Shown here in pieces: positions 31,401-43,972 of a DNA stretch of 64,000 nt. A model generated the notes under the pieces. That model was not told where the DNA came from and did no database searches. It worked only from the letters and a program-made list of their open reading frames with translations. The stretch is from Brachyhypopomus gauderio (Eukaryota; Chordata; Actinopteri; Gymnotiformes; Hypopomidae). Made by a program: the position numbers and the translations under genes. The DNA lies in NCBI RefSeq assembly GCF_052324685.1, contig NC_135228.1, positions 10,333,386 to 10,397,385 on the forward strand, read 5' to 3'. Position 1 is the first letter of the stretch. Each line of letters starts with the position of its first letter.

Positions 31401-34400
31401 GGCTGGCCATTAAAAATGTATAGTGCGATAGGTGATATTCATAGGTTGTGCACAATGTAACCAGGACAGAACCGGGTAAAAGGAAGCTATTTTATTTTAG
31501 CCTGACTTTAAATTAGTCTTTCTTTAAACAGTCAAAATTGTAATTCATCTTCAAGTTCATTTCTTATATGCCTCAACTGTCTATCACTGATATGATGAGG
31601 AAACTATTCTGAGCATCCCCTTGCGTTTCTAACTTCCTGTTTTCTCGTTTTCAGACTAAGCACATGATGCACATGATGCATTCCATGTCAACTGAACCGT
31701 CAAAGCCATCTGCCTTAACAAACATAGGCCTCCATTTCGAAATGCCATGAAAAAATGTTTAAATCAGTTCTGTTGCTGAGAAAACTACAAAATATCTTCA
31801 CATTAGTTACGGTTAAAACTGATGTTATTACACAAATAAGCTTTAAAATGTCAAATGTGCAGAGAACAAAACCTTCACATACACACCACCACCACCTGAC
31901 GACCTTCACTTGCAGTGCAAACACAGACACCCCCCCCCCCCCCCCCCATACACACACACCAAGGCTAACTGGAACCCCTTCTTCATTACAAAGCTCAGGA
32001 GCACTGACCTTGCCAACACCAAACTGCGTCCCTTATGTAAGAGCTGCATGCAAAATCTCCATTTCTAAGGTGGGCTTACTGTCCAGAATTGAAATGAACA
32101 AAATTACAAATTTGTGAAAGCGCACATACATCCTTCTTAAGTATGTGATCACACCCCACAGAGCCATTTTTACTCTACAGCGTTTGATGATGCAGATGCA
32201 ACTGCCAGCTGTCTTGAAAACACAGCTCATACACTACAGATACTGTAGCCAAATTCATTATGACCTGCTCATGAATAACTGTCAGTGTAGAGAATGAATG
32301 AATACACCGGTGTGGAGTGGTATGGTGTGAAGGTATGCAGTTCAGATAAACCATTAGATGAAGGAAGGAGGAACATGGATGAAACTAATAAACACCATTT
32401 CCTTACAACTTGAGTCTCAAAAAACAAGGAAGTTCCACTTTGTAAAGTCTGCTACTGGCACACACTTGTTGTCAAAACTGATGACCTTTGGATTCAACTC
32501 ATCAACGACCTTCGTTTTATTTGAAATCAATAATTATGCTCTAAAAACTATAAATAAAAGCTCTGTAGAGAGATCAAGTTTATCATTTGGCATTCTTATG
32601 ATTACATGCCTTACAAGCCAAGGGGGCCATCTTAAACATGTCATCTGTGGTATTCAGTCTGATCACACAATAAAACAACAAACATGCAGCACATGGCTGC
32701 ACCAGGAAGAAAACGATACTCAACAAAATACCTGACAGAGGAAGGAGAACCATGTTTGTTTTACACAACATTTAGCTTGAAGTTAGGTACAACACTAGCT
32801 CCCGAGCAGTTTAGCTCACAGTCTCCCGATGAGAAAGAGCCGTGTCTTAATATTTCACAAACAGCCTACTATTACACAAACAGCCTACTTCTTGATAAAA
32901 AAAATAAGCTCTGGCCTAAATATCAAAAGAAAATATGCCTTATTTACCACTTATGCTGAGAAAACGTAGTCAAAACAGGAAGACAGGAGTGCAAATTCTT
33001 TTTTCAACAGCTCTTGGATTTGGTCATCTATTACTCTGCCATTTTCAGTTCTGTACCTACATCGTTCCTTAAATAAATAAGAACCCCACGTTGGACATTT
33101 AGTCAGCATAGCCACTAGTGCTAGCTCTATGCAGAGATGTGACAGTGAGTGGAGCCACTTAAAACATAGCTATGTTCTTTGATGTGACAGTGCATCAGGC
33201 TATATTAGACTTTTGTCAGAGAACATAGCTCAGACATCATCCGTCCGTACCACTGTGTGCTCACTAGTCACTATTAATGACACCTGTCTTGTACTTGCAC
33301 TCAATGGCAAAATTTCCTGGTAAACTATATCTTAGGTGAATTTTACAGGTGTACTGTTACAGACATTTGCCTGTTGGCCTGCAAACTGGTCAGCAGACTT
33401 GTATCCTGTTCATTAAGGTCAGGTTTTTAACCACTGCTATAATAAGAGTAAACTAAAATATCGTTTAGTTGACCATTCCCAGTACAGCATTCATAAATGA
33501 CATTAGTGGCACGGTTGTGGGTGTTGAGTTGGCAAGAGTTCATCACACACACACACACACACACACCGGTGCTGCTGGGGTTTTCACATGTGCCAGTCGC
33601 ACCGTGCGCCTTAAGAACAGTCAACTCCTAAAACTATCCAGCCAACAGTGGGTCTGTGGTCAGAAATTGACCATCTTTCAAGAGCTGGAGGTTGGCTAAC
33701 ACAGACTGTGCATTTTGCCTTCATGCTAAACCTCTTGAAAATAAGTTGCTGTATTGTTACTATGACTACTGCCACAGCTACTTAAATAAATTATCACAAT
33801 CCAGTAGCCTGTCTAAATGCATAAATCCCCATCTGGTCACTTGTGAAATGATAGTGTCAACAGTCACTAAACTAAATTAATGCAATTTATGCACTGAAGC
33901 ATGCAGTGTAAGGGACTCATGAGATGCTATGTGATCTTGCTTTGATACAGTCCATCAATAGAGCTTAGGGTTAGATTTTCACATGAAAATACACTACCCT
34001 GTGACATACACTTCAGAGTAACTAATACTATGATTCAATACAAAAATACAGCCACAAATACACACAATCATCTCAAAGGAAAAACTACATCTTCATCTCA
34101 ATGTATTATCTGGGACTAAAAATTACACATGGCGTTTACATTCGTGTAATCTGCGTTATAACTATTGTATTTTACACATTTACCTCTCCATTAGAAAACT
34201 TTCGAACTGAGTTACAGAAAATTATGTTTCAAACGAAATTCATTATGTATGACATTACAGCAATCGTAAGAATGTGGTCATTTAAACGAGAAATCTCGCC
34301 GTTGTTGCACAAATCGCATAAAAACCCGTGAATATTTGATGTTTAGTGAGCAATACTGGGCAGCAAAGTGCTCGACGGTCAGTCTGGTGTGTTACGCAAT

Positions 34401-35344
34401 GTCAACACGGTGGGACGAGGAATGCAGCGCCGACGAGCGAGGCACATCTCGAAGTGAACCGACCACTTCTGTTAACTGTTTCGGTTATAATATTGCAGAA
34501 AGCAGTCCGGAGGGCCCATTAAAGTGAACGCTGATAACATATAATTCATCTGTTTACCTGGTTAGTAATGACAGGTTTCAATGGCAGCAGCGGCGGGCGT
34601 ATGAAAGGAGGGAGTGCCGCTGCGATATGCGACGGTGAGCGTTCTCGTACGCTGGTTAGAGACAGCTACCCTCCGGAGTTCAGGTCTGACCGTACAACCG
34701 GCCACTGACGGTTTAAGAAATTATAAATTAATTGTCCGAATGTGATTTTTATTAGCCAGGTTCGCCGCCAACTTACCTCGTCCCTGCGCAACCTTCCCAA
34801 ACAGCTAGGGCACGCACATCTTCAAGCTCACTAAAAACGTTTAGCTTAAATCAGCTAAAGTAACGTTATCCGGTTGACTACACAGCATATTAAAACCGTG
34901 AAACATCTTTAAGGGAAATTCCTCATTTATTTTATCCGCACTCGGAAGTTTTACAACTTTATGATCGCAAGATTTCACAAAACTCCCACTGGCTAACAGG
35001 GGTGAGAGAGACGGGCTCGTCGGTGGCGCTATCTTCGCGGAGAAGGAATGTCATTTACCTCAGGAGACGCGGCGAAATCCACACACGCTCCCGGCTCACG
35101 ACCGCGCGGCTCATTTCTAACTCGCCAGCCTGAATTCACTAAACATTTAACATTCACCCGACAACTACAACCTGGTGAACCATAAAAACACTTGAGACAA
35201 AACTGGGAAGCTAACGCGCTAACTAGCCGAGCGGGCTAGCTAGCCGTCGCTGCCGCTTCACTATCGTCCTAACGTCAGCTAGCCTAGCAGCAGCTCGGTA
35301 GCAGGGCGCCGTAACCGCGGCCGGGTCGCTCGCCGGTACTTTAC
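28469..35344 (-). other. taok1: taok1 intron 1, no gene seen
   Basis: About 6.9 kb lies between the putative leader exon and the first coding exon. It is AT-rich, with simple repeats (poly-C at 31930-31947, AC run at 33545-33567, ACC run near 30640) and no open frame with recognisable protein content. A first intron this long often holds regulatory elements, but none can be shown from sequence alone. Confidence 0.5.
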
Positions 35345-35600
35345 CTGTCCAATAGGCCAGTTTTGAGACGAGCAGAACTCCGGGAGGAAACCTGAGCTCG
35401 GGCGGCGCTGCTAACTCGGCTAGCGGTGGAGCCGCCTAGCCCACGGAGATCCTGGGAAGAACTGGGCGCAGCCAATTCGGCCGCCGAAAGAGTGGAGCAC
35501 AGATTCGGACACAAATCTGGACGCGTTTGTCCCACCGGGGGCCACGACAGCTCCTGTGGCGTTGTTCGGTCGCGTTATCTAGAGTATCCGAAAACGTTAA
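35345..35600 (-). promoter_or_regulatory. taok1: taok1 promoter/CpG-rich region and noncoding exon 1
   Basis: From about 35000 to 35600 the DNA becomes CpG-rich compared with its surroundings. On the minus strand a strong donor CAG|GTAAAG occurs at 35345/35344. I read this as noncoding exon 1 with its promoter at the far (higher-coordinate) side. No TATA box is evident and the transcription start is not determined. Confidence 0.5.
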
Positions 35601-36347
35601 CGCTGATTTTTTTATGCTGCAGGTGATCATTCGGAAGCGATGTTACAATCACTGGAGGCCCAAGAAACTAGCCAATGAATGTAATAGCGTGAAAGCTAAC
35701 ACCCCACTCCCAGTGACTTCCAAAAGATGGCGGCGGGTAGTTTTCACCTCCTCCCCTCTGTGACAAACACGAGTAAATCTGAGTCTATCTCACCAACAAC
35801 ACCATTATAACTATCTGAAACCATCTAAACCGTGACAACAGTGCTGCCACGATCCAAAGACCAGTGTGTCACAGCGGCAATAAAAGTTCTTCGTGCGTGG
35901 CAAGTATGATATTACTCTGTGGCCAGGCAGTGATTTTCAAAGCCTTCCTCACTTTCGATGCTTGCAATTCCGTCTCCCACCACTGGGGACAAATACCAAG
36001 ATGCCCAATCGAGGTGGATAAACAGAAACTACGATGCGCTCGGCTACCACTGACTTCACTAAACATAATTTCTCGGAATTTTTCATTATATATATTGTTG
36101 TTGTTATTATGATTATTACATCTTAGTTTTTAAGATGAACGCAGGTGTGGATGTGTAGAAAAAAAACCGTTTTGAACTGTTTGTTTTCATATTCTACCTA
36201 AATTAATGGAATGGTATGGGTGAGTTGTCCACTATACATCCAAGCCTTCCGAAAGCATGTCTAATGATGTAATCAGTGGGATAAACAGGCAGAACGGGTT
36301 TTTTTAGCCTGACCTGAAAACCTGTAAGGATTACAGAATAAAAATAA
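35601..36347. other. intergenic, nothing recognised
   Basis: AT-rich sequence upstream of taok1. Small open frames here have no family features. Confidence 0.5.
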
Positions 36348-36441
36348 TAGGCATCAACAAGGCATTTGTGCCCACAGAACTGCTGCTCACTGGATATTTT
36401 CTCTTTTTCGGACACAGTAGATCAGCAGTTTCTGAAATAAG
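36348..36441 (-). mobile_element. fragment of a Tc1 transposase
   Basis: On the minus strand this reads EKEKISSEQQFCG followed by CLVDA, the same segment as in the Tc1 copy at 37166-38504. The match resumes after an internal deletion at CAGATCAGCAG-like sequence. Only this piece is present. Confidence 0.75.
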
Positions 36442-37191
36442 TTAGAAAATAAATGACTGTGAATATTAAAAAAGATTTTTTGTTTTTAAAAATTGTGAAT
36501 ATGTGCCAGGACATAAAGGCAACGAACAACGCAAAATATTAAGCACATGTGTTTTCAGAATGAATACCTGACAAATTATGGTAAGTATATTAAGTTGGTA
36601 TCGTTGGTATAGTAAGTTGCTGATTTTTGGAAATATGTAATATATATATGACATACATACTACAAGTGGAAACGTATTGGTGCCTGGTAATGTCCTGATG
36701 GAGCTTAGTTCTGACCAGGCTGGTATTAAGTTTATCCTAGGTTATGTCTGGATTCTGGAACGGAGTGAATTAGTGGCGTGAGTCAGACCATGGCACCACG
36801 TGCAAAAAAGGAATGCAGTTCGTCCCACTTCAGATAATATCACCTGAAGGTCTTTCTGCATATTTTAACAAATGCGACATGCACAGTGCACTCATTGTCA
36901 TACACACAAACAGGGAGTCTCTTTCAGATTGACCGCAGAATGGTGCAGAAACATTTCATTCAAGTTGTAGTGCCATCTGCTGTCAAAAACCTAAGTAATT
37001 GCCTCATGTTAGTATGACTGAAATGTTTTTTTTTTATTATTTTAAGCAATTGACAAAAAGGAAAGCAAAAATATTTTTGTAACACAAACAGATTAGTAAA
37101 TATAAGGAATGTTCTCATATCTTATTATGTTCTTCAGTCATCTGTTGAACATACATTTTAACATACACTCACCGGCCACTTTATTAGGTAC

Positions 37192-37369
37192 CAGAGGTGT
37201 CAATTCCAGGTTCAGAAAGTTATAGTACTCACCAGGATTTTGCTCAGGCTTCCTGGATTGTGTTGATTCCACTAATTTTACCTGGATTGCACTAATTAGA
37301 AAATCTAGCAAGCTTGAGCAAAATCCTGGTGAGGACTTTTACTTTCTGAACCTGGAATTGACACCTCTG
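37192..37369. mobile_element. hAT-type MITE, copy 1 (178 bp)
   Basis: The termini CAGAGGTGTC and GACACCTCTG are perfect inverted repeats, and most of the element folds back on itself. The 8-bp target duplication TTAGGTAC (37184-37191 and 37370-37377) is perfect and was cut from the host Tc1 terminus. It has no coding capacity. Confidence 0.93.
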
Positions 37370-37383
37370 TTAGGTACAACTTG

Positions 37384-38403
37384 CTAGTACCGGCTTGGAC
37401 CCCTTTTTGCCTTCAGAACTGCCTGAATCCTTCGTGTCATAGATTCAACAAGGTACTGGAAACATTCCTCAGAGAGTCTGGTCCATATTGACACGATAGC
37501 ATCACACAGTTGCTGCAGATTTGTCGGCTGCACATCCATGTTGTGAATCTCCCGTTCCACCACATCCCAAAGGTGCTCTATTGGATTGAGATCTGGTGAG
37601 GGTAGAGGCCATTCGACTACAGTAAACATTGTCATGTTTAAGAAACCAGTCTGAGATAATTTGCGCTTTATGACATGGTGTGTTATCCTGCTGGAAGTAG
37701 CCATCAGAAGATGAGACTATTGTGGTCATAAAGGGACGGACATGGTCAGCAACAATACTCAGGTAGGCTGTGGCATTGACACAATGTCAATTGGTACTAA
37801 TGGGCCCAAAGTGTGCCAGGAAAATATCCCCCATACCATTGAAACACCACCACCAGCCTGAACCATTGATACAAGGCAGGATGAATCCATGCTTTCATGT
37901 TGTTGATGCCAAATTCTGACCCTACCATCCAAATGTCGCAGCAGAAATCGAGTCTCATCAGACCAGGCAATGTTTTTCCAATCTTCTATTGTCCAATATT
38001 GGTGAGCCTGTGCAAACTGTAGCCTCAGTTTCCTGTTCTTAGCTGACAGGAGTGGCACCCAGTGTGGTCTTCTGCTCAAGGTTCAATGTGTTGTGCATTC
38101 AGAGATGCTCTTCTGCATGCCTCAGTTGTAATGATTGGTTATTTGAGTTACTGTTGCCTTTCTATCAGCTCAAACCTGTCTGGCCATTCTCCTCTGACCT
38201 CTGGCATCAACAAGGCAATTGCGCCCACAGAACTGCTGCTCACTGGATATTTTCTCTTTTTCTGACCATTCTCTGTAAACCCTAGAAATGGTTGTGTGTG
38301 AAAATCCCAGTAGATCAGCAGTTTCTGAAATACGCAGACCAGCCTGTCTGGCAACAACAACCATACCATGTTCAAAGTCACTTAAATCACATTTCTTCCC
38401 CAT
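37384..38403 (-). pseudogene. Tc1 transposase pseudogene
   Basis: Reading from 38403 down: an N-terminal helix-turn-helix (LSDFEHGMVVVARQAGLRIS, ISRVYREW), then WSDETRF with the first catalytic aspartate, GGGVSMVWG, QQDNTPCHKA with the second aspartate, and [13 protein letters not shown] with the glutamate. The pieces lie in different frames and stop codons intervene, so the gene is dead. Related to the fragment at 36348-36441. Confidence 0.88.
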
Positions 38404-38704
38404 TCTGATGCTTGGTTTGACGATGTCTACATGCCTAAATGCATTGACACATTTGCGTTAATGAGCAGTTGGACAGGTGTACCTAATAAAGTGGCTGGTT
38501 AGTGTATGTACATATATATTCACATATATTATATACATATAAACTGTAAAATATCAATGTATCTGCATTTTGCATAATTCAGTTTAAAAAGAAGCAGTCC
38601 AAATACAGTTCTTGTTAATCAGTATAATTAATAAACACATTTCCTTCCTACATTATTATGTAGATGACACACAGCTGTATTAAGTCCCTATAACTAGTGA
38701 CATT

Positions 38705-39136
38705 TGTCATGGAAATTTCCTGAAAATAGATGAGGACTCATACATGGTTAAAAGAAAGTTTTATTATCAGTAAAAATCAGTAAAAAAAGCATGAGAGTCT
38801 CGTCTAGAACAAGAACTCTGAGGAGAGAGAGCAGTCCGATCTCCTATATTCCGATTATCACATGTTTACAGTACATTTGGGCACACTGAGAAACTGAGGG
38901 GGGGAGAATGCACAGTAGACCGCTTTCGTCTCACATATATTTTTAGCGGAAGAAACTGACATATCAGTTGTACACAGAAACAGTTGACAGTTAACATAGT
39001 GGCAGATGCTTTCTGTCTTTGCTCATTCCTCTAACACATACGCAAGGACATGATTACCGATACATACTGTATCACTAAATCAGTCCTTCTGCTAATCAGA
39101 AGGACATGTACTAAATCATAATGTTCTTTTGTAATC
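38705..39136 (-). repeat. 3' LTR of the gag-only retroelement
   Basis: It matches 41374-41788 over most of its length, sharing segments such as GAAATTTCCTGAAAATAGAT and ATAATGTTCTTTTGTAATC, with small insertions and point differences. The divergence is visible by eye, implying an insertion that is not recent. Confidence 0.85.
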
Positions 39137-39334
39137 TTAAATGTAATCTTCACTTTGGTGCCGTTTACTGTTAATGTTACTTTTTGGCAAGCCTTGTGGC
39201 CCTTCACTAATCTTCTGTAAACATTGATAATTTAAACCAGTTACATTCCTTTTGTTGTCTTCTCCTCGTGGTCCTGCACTGTCCCGCCTCTCCGCTGCCC
39301 GTCAATCTCCGGAGTTTTCATTCTCCTGTTCTTC

Positions 39335-40869
39335 TTAATTTTCAGGACAGTCTCTTGAAAAATGTCCTGGTTTTCCACAGTTGTAACAATTGCCGTCACC
39401 TCTTCCTCTTCCTCTTCCTCGGCCTCTCCGCCGTCCTCTGCTAGTGAGCACGTTTTGGGTGGTCTGCACCATGGTCAGCATGATGATGTCTTTTCTCATG
39501 CTCTTCAGGAAGCTGTTTCTCAGGTGGGCTTCCCACGGGCTGACATCTGCTGGTCCATTAGCCCACTGCACTGGCGTCTCAATTCCACAGTGGTCAGTGT
39601 GACTCTGGTCAGACTCACTAGGAAGTCACTGATGGATTCTCCATCTTCTTGTTTACAGACAGCTATCTTGGCTTGTGTGTGTTGATAGTGACTGGATATG
39701 CAACCAGGCGCCTTATCATCTCTCTGCAGGGCCCGTTTGGGTCTCCCTGTCTGGCCGCTGAAGCTTCCCACTCGGGTCGGTAGTGTCGAGCGCCTCTTGG
39801 TGCCCAGTCTCGGTCTACTGGGTGTACTGGTGGCCAAGCTTGATCACCAGCAGGTATCTCAGTTCAGATTGGGTCGGCCTGCAGGATTGAACGAAGGCCG
39901 CGAGTTCTTCTCCGAAGCGTCGTCCTCCCATATCTGCTGGTTTGCCCAGGCCTTCATGATATCGTCTGCTGTCCAGTAAGAGTGGACCATGATGACTCCT
40001 GCGGAGCCTGCTACCTCGACCATCGGGAAGGTCGTTGCACACCCCGGGGGGACGAGTTCGAGCATCACCTCTTTTGGTTCGCGGCATCTTGTGTGCGATG
40101 CCACAGGTGAAGCTGGCGGCAAGGGTGGCAGTGGAAAGGTGGCGCTTTCCATAGCTTGGTGTACTTCCGCATACGGAACTGACGGGCCTGCTGGATACGG
40201 TGGGAGCTGTAGATCTTGGGCTGGTGGTGGGCTTGCAGCTGTTGGACTGGAATAGCTGGAGCCGGCCTTGGTGGTGGCGGTCTCTGTGGGGCAGCATCGA
40301 TGTCGGGATCAGCTACAGCGACACACTGAGAGACATTATTAGTACATTTTTTAGTCCCTGCCTGTCTTTTTGGTCTTTTCTCGGCTTCTTCAAGCCAGCA
40401 TTTAGCTTTTCTTCCATATCTGCTTTATGTTTAGCAAAGTATTTGCGAGCCTTCTTATCTGCACCCTTGGGCTCTGTTTTTACTCTTTCAACTAGTCTGC
40501 GTAGATAGCCTACGCTCAGTGTTCCCTTTGAACCAAACCCATAATGCTTATCCCCAGAGGTGTATAATCCAGGTTCAGAAAGTAAAAGTCCTCACCAGGA
40601 TTTTGCTCAGGCTTCCTGGATTGTGTTGATTCCACTCATTTTACCTGGATTGCACTAACTAGACAATATAGCAAGCTTGAGCAAAATCTGAGGACTTTTA
40701 CTTTCTGAACCTGGATTATACACCTCTGCTTATCCCAGAATCCCACATGTCGAGTTACATCTTCTACATAATCTCTGCTCATTTGGCAACCTATACTACT
40801 CTGGTCTGCCCCATGGTTCCCACACTTTTTTTTTAATTTTGTTAAGCCAAACCATGGTCCTTTAAACAC
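39335..40869 (-). pseudogene. gag polyprotein pseudogene
   Basis: On the minus strand a basic N-terminal part (KKARKYFAKHKADMEEK near 40430) leads into a proline-rich region, a capsid-like stretch (YWTADDIMKAWA near 39970) and finally a nucleocapsid with an arginine/glycine tract and one CCHC zinc knuckle (CYNCGKPGHFSRDC, just before the stop at 39335). Frameshifts break the frame, and a 174-bp MITE sits inside it at 40555-40728. No pol gene follows. The gag type resembles vertebrate retrovirus-like elements, but assignment to a genus is not possible here. Confidence 0.75.
40555..40728. mobile_element. hAT-type MITE, copy 2 (174 bp)
   Basis: Termini CAGAGGTGTA and TACACCTCTG. Its body is nearly the same as copy 1 at 37192-37369. 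The 8-bp target duplication CTTATCCC (40547-40554 and 40729-40736) is perfect. The insertion target lies inside the gag pseudogene. Confidence 0.93.
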
Positions 40870-41373
40870 GTCTTAAAATGTCCTCAAAATCTTGTTGTCA
40901 ACAACGAAGCAAACAGGTCTCCTGGTCCTATTGGACTTTTCTGTTCGACCCAGGTCTAGCCTTTCACTAAATTACATCTAACAAGTGCGCTTTACTTGGC
41001 TGGGTTTTATCCCAGACTGCATCAGACAGCTTGGCTGAGTCCCAGACTCGTAGGTGATGTCTGTCTATATCCCTAACTTATTACAGAGAACCACTTCCTC
41101 CGGGCAGACTCTGGCAGAATTACTACATTTGAGAAAAAAAAAGGTAAAAATTCCTATACAAAATATTTCCACTTACCTCCGTGAGATCGGGCAGAGAACA
41201 TCTCCGGAGATGGGCGGTTACGTCACTCCCTGGATAGGTACTTTCCCTTTTCTCGCGGGGTTCCCACTTTGCCCAGCCCTGCCAGGGATTTTTCCCTCGG
41301 GATTTGTCCTCCAAGATCAGTCACCGCCTCTCTGGGTGCCTCTCGCCGACCCTCGTTCATGACGCCAATTTAT

Positions 41374-41788
41374 TGTAGAAATTTCCTGAAAATAGATGAG
41401 GACTCAGGTGGTTACAAGAGAGTATTATTACATAAGTAAGAAAGTCTCGTCTAGAACTCCTCTCTGAGGAGAGAGGGCAGTCTGATTTATTCCGTTGTTA
41501 TCACATGTTTACAGTACATTTGGGCACACTGAGAAACTGAGGGGGGAGAATGCGCAGTAGACAGTTTTCACAAGTGTATTCCTCCTAATATGGAGCTTTC
41601 CTGTTTTTAGTGGAAGAAACTGACGTATCAGTTGTACACAGAAACAGCTGACAGGTAACATAGTGGCAGATGACAGTGCTTTCTGTCTTTGCTCATTCCT
41701 CTAATGCATACACAAGGACATGATTATCGGTACATACTGAATCACTGCTAATCAGAAGGACATAAATCATAATGTTCTTTTGTAATCA
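41374..41788 (-). repeat. 5' LTR of the gag-only retroelement
   Basis: Direct-repeat partner of 38705-39136. In the element's orientation it begins TGATTACAAAAG and ends near TTTCTACA, giving TG...CA ends. A primer-binding-like TTGGCGTC follows. Confidence 0.85.
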
Positions 41789-42792
41789 GGTGAAAGACGT
41801 GCCACTCATTTTTTTTCTGTCTCTGAAGTTTGAATAATTTTAAAAATGTGATAATTTAAAAAAAAAGCTATAATTTACTTTGAAATATCTTTTTCTTTTG
41901 GCCCCTATTTTGACATGCCTGATTTTATTACAGTCTGAGATCATATTGAGAGGAAAAGGGCAAAATTGTCTAAATGATGTAACCATAAAAATGTAGCACC
42001 AAGAATATAAGTTGTTGAAAAAATGTGTAATGACATTCTAAACAGCTTCTGAAATACACTGGCATAAGCTTAAACAAGTATTAACATCAATTAATAATAG
42101 AGAAACATGGCCGTTCTGTATATTTCCATTAACATGGGGAATCATGTCTGCCAAGTCCAATGTCTGGCATGTCTACTGGTGCAACTACCCTTTTTGGAGC
42201 CATTTTGAACATTTTGAGCCAGAAGATCATGTAACAGAATGTGATGTCAAACAGAAGGACCTCTGAAGACTCCAACTGCCACAAGTCAAGATTAGTAACT
42301 CTCTGTATAATGTGACAAAATAAAGCAGATTCAGGTCATGGTCAGGTATGATTAGAATACCTATGTCAAATGGTATGACCTCAGTAAAATGTTAATTAAA
42401 AAAAATTATCATTAAATATTTAAGTTAATATAAAAAATAGTTTGAAATATTCAAACTAAGGTCTTGTTTACATAGTCGTCCACAATAATGCATGCAAAAT
42501 TTCCTTTATGACACAAATTTGATAAATTTATGGACAATATTTCTACTTTTGTTTTTTTTTGTATTATTTTTGTATTATTATTATTAATAATAAAATTATT
42601 TAAATTATTGTTATTATAAAAATTATAATATACCATAATATACAGCTTGAAATGTAGTCTAAAGAGAATAATAACATCTCTAAATGAATGTTTTTTTCAC
42701 ATTTCTAAAGGATAGTGCACATAAACAAGAAGTATGTAGGTGGAAACCTGTGTATGCAAACAACAAACTCTCTCCTCTTCTAATAGATGCCT
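41789..42792. other. intergenic, nothing recognised
   Basis: About 1 kb of AT-rich sequence with A/T homopolymers and no open frame of interest. Confidence 0.5.
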
Positions 42793-43133
42793 TGTCACGG
42801 TGACAGCTCCGGAGCCCTCCTTGTGGGCGTGTTGTTAAGTTGTCTGCGTGCCGTTATGTCCATGTTTGTAGTTCCGTGGGTGTGGGTTGTTAGTGAGCAT
42901 GTTCGTTAGTCTCACCTGTGCCGTGTCTCGTGATCACTGGGGAATGTGTTCAGCACCTATTTAATGTGCGTTCGCGCAATGTCTCGTGCTCGTCTTTGTC
43001 TTAAAGTTCGTGCCTGCGTGAGTGGACTGTTTTTGTGCTTGCGCTATTACGCTGGACTTCACCTGAGTCTTCATTAAATGTTATATGTTTCACTGTTACT
43101 TCGGTCGTCGTGCCTCCTCCTTCGATCGTCACA
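42793..43133 (+). repeat. left LTR (341 bp)
   Basis: Nearly identical to 43973-44313. A promoter-like stretch ACCTATTTAATGTGCG lies at about 42955-42970, in the right place for an LTR TATA box. Confidence 0.88.
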
Positions 43134-43972
43134 GAAAGACAAGCCACCAAAATGCCAGGATACGCGTCCCGTACGTAGAAGGGGACGTACGCCGGCATGC
43201 GTCTTCCCAGGAGCGCATAAAGGAAAAGAACGCCGAAGGGTTCTTCGAGGCTGCGTGGAGAGAGGGCTACCACGCGCTTCTGAAGGAGTCCATCCCCCTG
43301 GCATACCTGGCATACCCAGAGGAGGAATCCAGCGAGCCCATCGTCGTGGGTACAGGTGCGTGGGCCTTAACCCCCCCGGAATACGAGTTTGGGAGTGATG
43401 AGTCCAAGGAGAAGGATAGTTTTCCTCCCTCAGAGGGCTCGGAGGACGAGAGCGAAGCCAGCTTCGCCCCACCCGAACACTCCGAATCTCCCCGGACTGA
43501 AGAAGTCAGCCCTCTGCCCTCGGTAGGCTCCGTCCCCATGGAGTGCTAAACAGTGAGGGTGAGGATGAGGACATCAGCCCCCCTCCGTCCATTTCCTCGG
43601 CCCTGACCGAGTATTATGGTGAAGAGGAGCCAGACATCAGCCCCCCTTCGTCTGTTTACTCGGCCCCAACCGAGTATTACGGGGAAGAGGAACCAGACGT
43701 CAGCCCCCCTCCATCCATTTACTTGGCTCCAACCGAGTATTACGGTCAAGGGGAGCAAGACGTCAGCCCCCCTCTGTCCGTGTGCGCACCCCCCCGCTGA
43801 GTCCGACAGCGAGGGCGAGGAGGCAGCGGGCTCTTCCACCTCTATTTGTTCAGAGGTGACCGTGAGGTCTGAGAAGGGAAGCCGGCCGGAGGAAGAGGTC
43901 TACCTCAGAGGCAAGCAGGATGGTTTGCTCACCCTATGTCACCTCAGAAGAGGTGATGTCACAGAGCCTGGG
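43134..43972 (+). pseudogene. acidic, proline-rich repeat ORF of the LTR element (frame-shifted)
   Basis: No known family is recognised. Three overlapping frames carry one continuous style of protein: first EAAWREGYHALLKESIPLAY and a Glu/Ser/Pro-rich part up to the stop at 43549, then the tandem-repeat part 43543-43800, then AESDSEGEEAAGSS up to about 43940. This suggests one original open frame broken by at least two frameshifts. A gag-derived origin is possible but unproven. Confidence 0.5.
43560..43795 (+). repeat. 63-bp coding tandem repeat (about 4 copies)
   Basis: The unit of 21 codons reads like YYGEEEPDVSPPPSIYLAPTE and recurs with substitutions, the last two copies being more divergent. 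The 63-bp period preserves the frame, which suggests the repeat expanded while the protein was still made. Confidence 0.88.

Larger units (their letters stand above)
37166..38504 (-). mobile_element. degraded Tc1/mariner element
   Basis: Terminal inverted repeats are CACTCACCGGCCACTTTATT at the left and its near-complement ending AGTG at the right, each flanked by TA (37164-37165, 38505-38506). The element is 1339 bp including a 178-bp MITE inserted near its left end. Without the insertion and its duplication it is about 1.15 kb. Confidence 0.92.
38705..41788 (-). mobile_element. gag-only LTR retroelement (about 3.1 kb)
   Basis: Two long direct repeats flank the unit: 38705-39136 and 41374-41788. 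The coding strand is minus, so the 5' LTR is the higher-coordinate copy. Immediately inside it, near 41350-41370, a TTGGCGTC motif suits a tRNA primer-binding site. Only gag-like coding remains between the LTRs, with no protease, reverse transcriptase or integrase. I could not find a clean target duplication. This is an old endogenous copy interrupted by a MITE. Confidence 0.85.

Noticed and set aside
42451-42636. Asn/Ile-rich minus-strand frame
   Set aside because: AT-rich low complexity.
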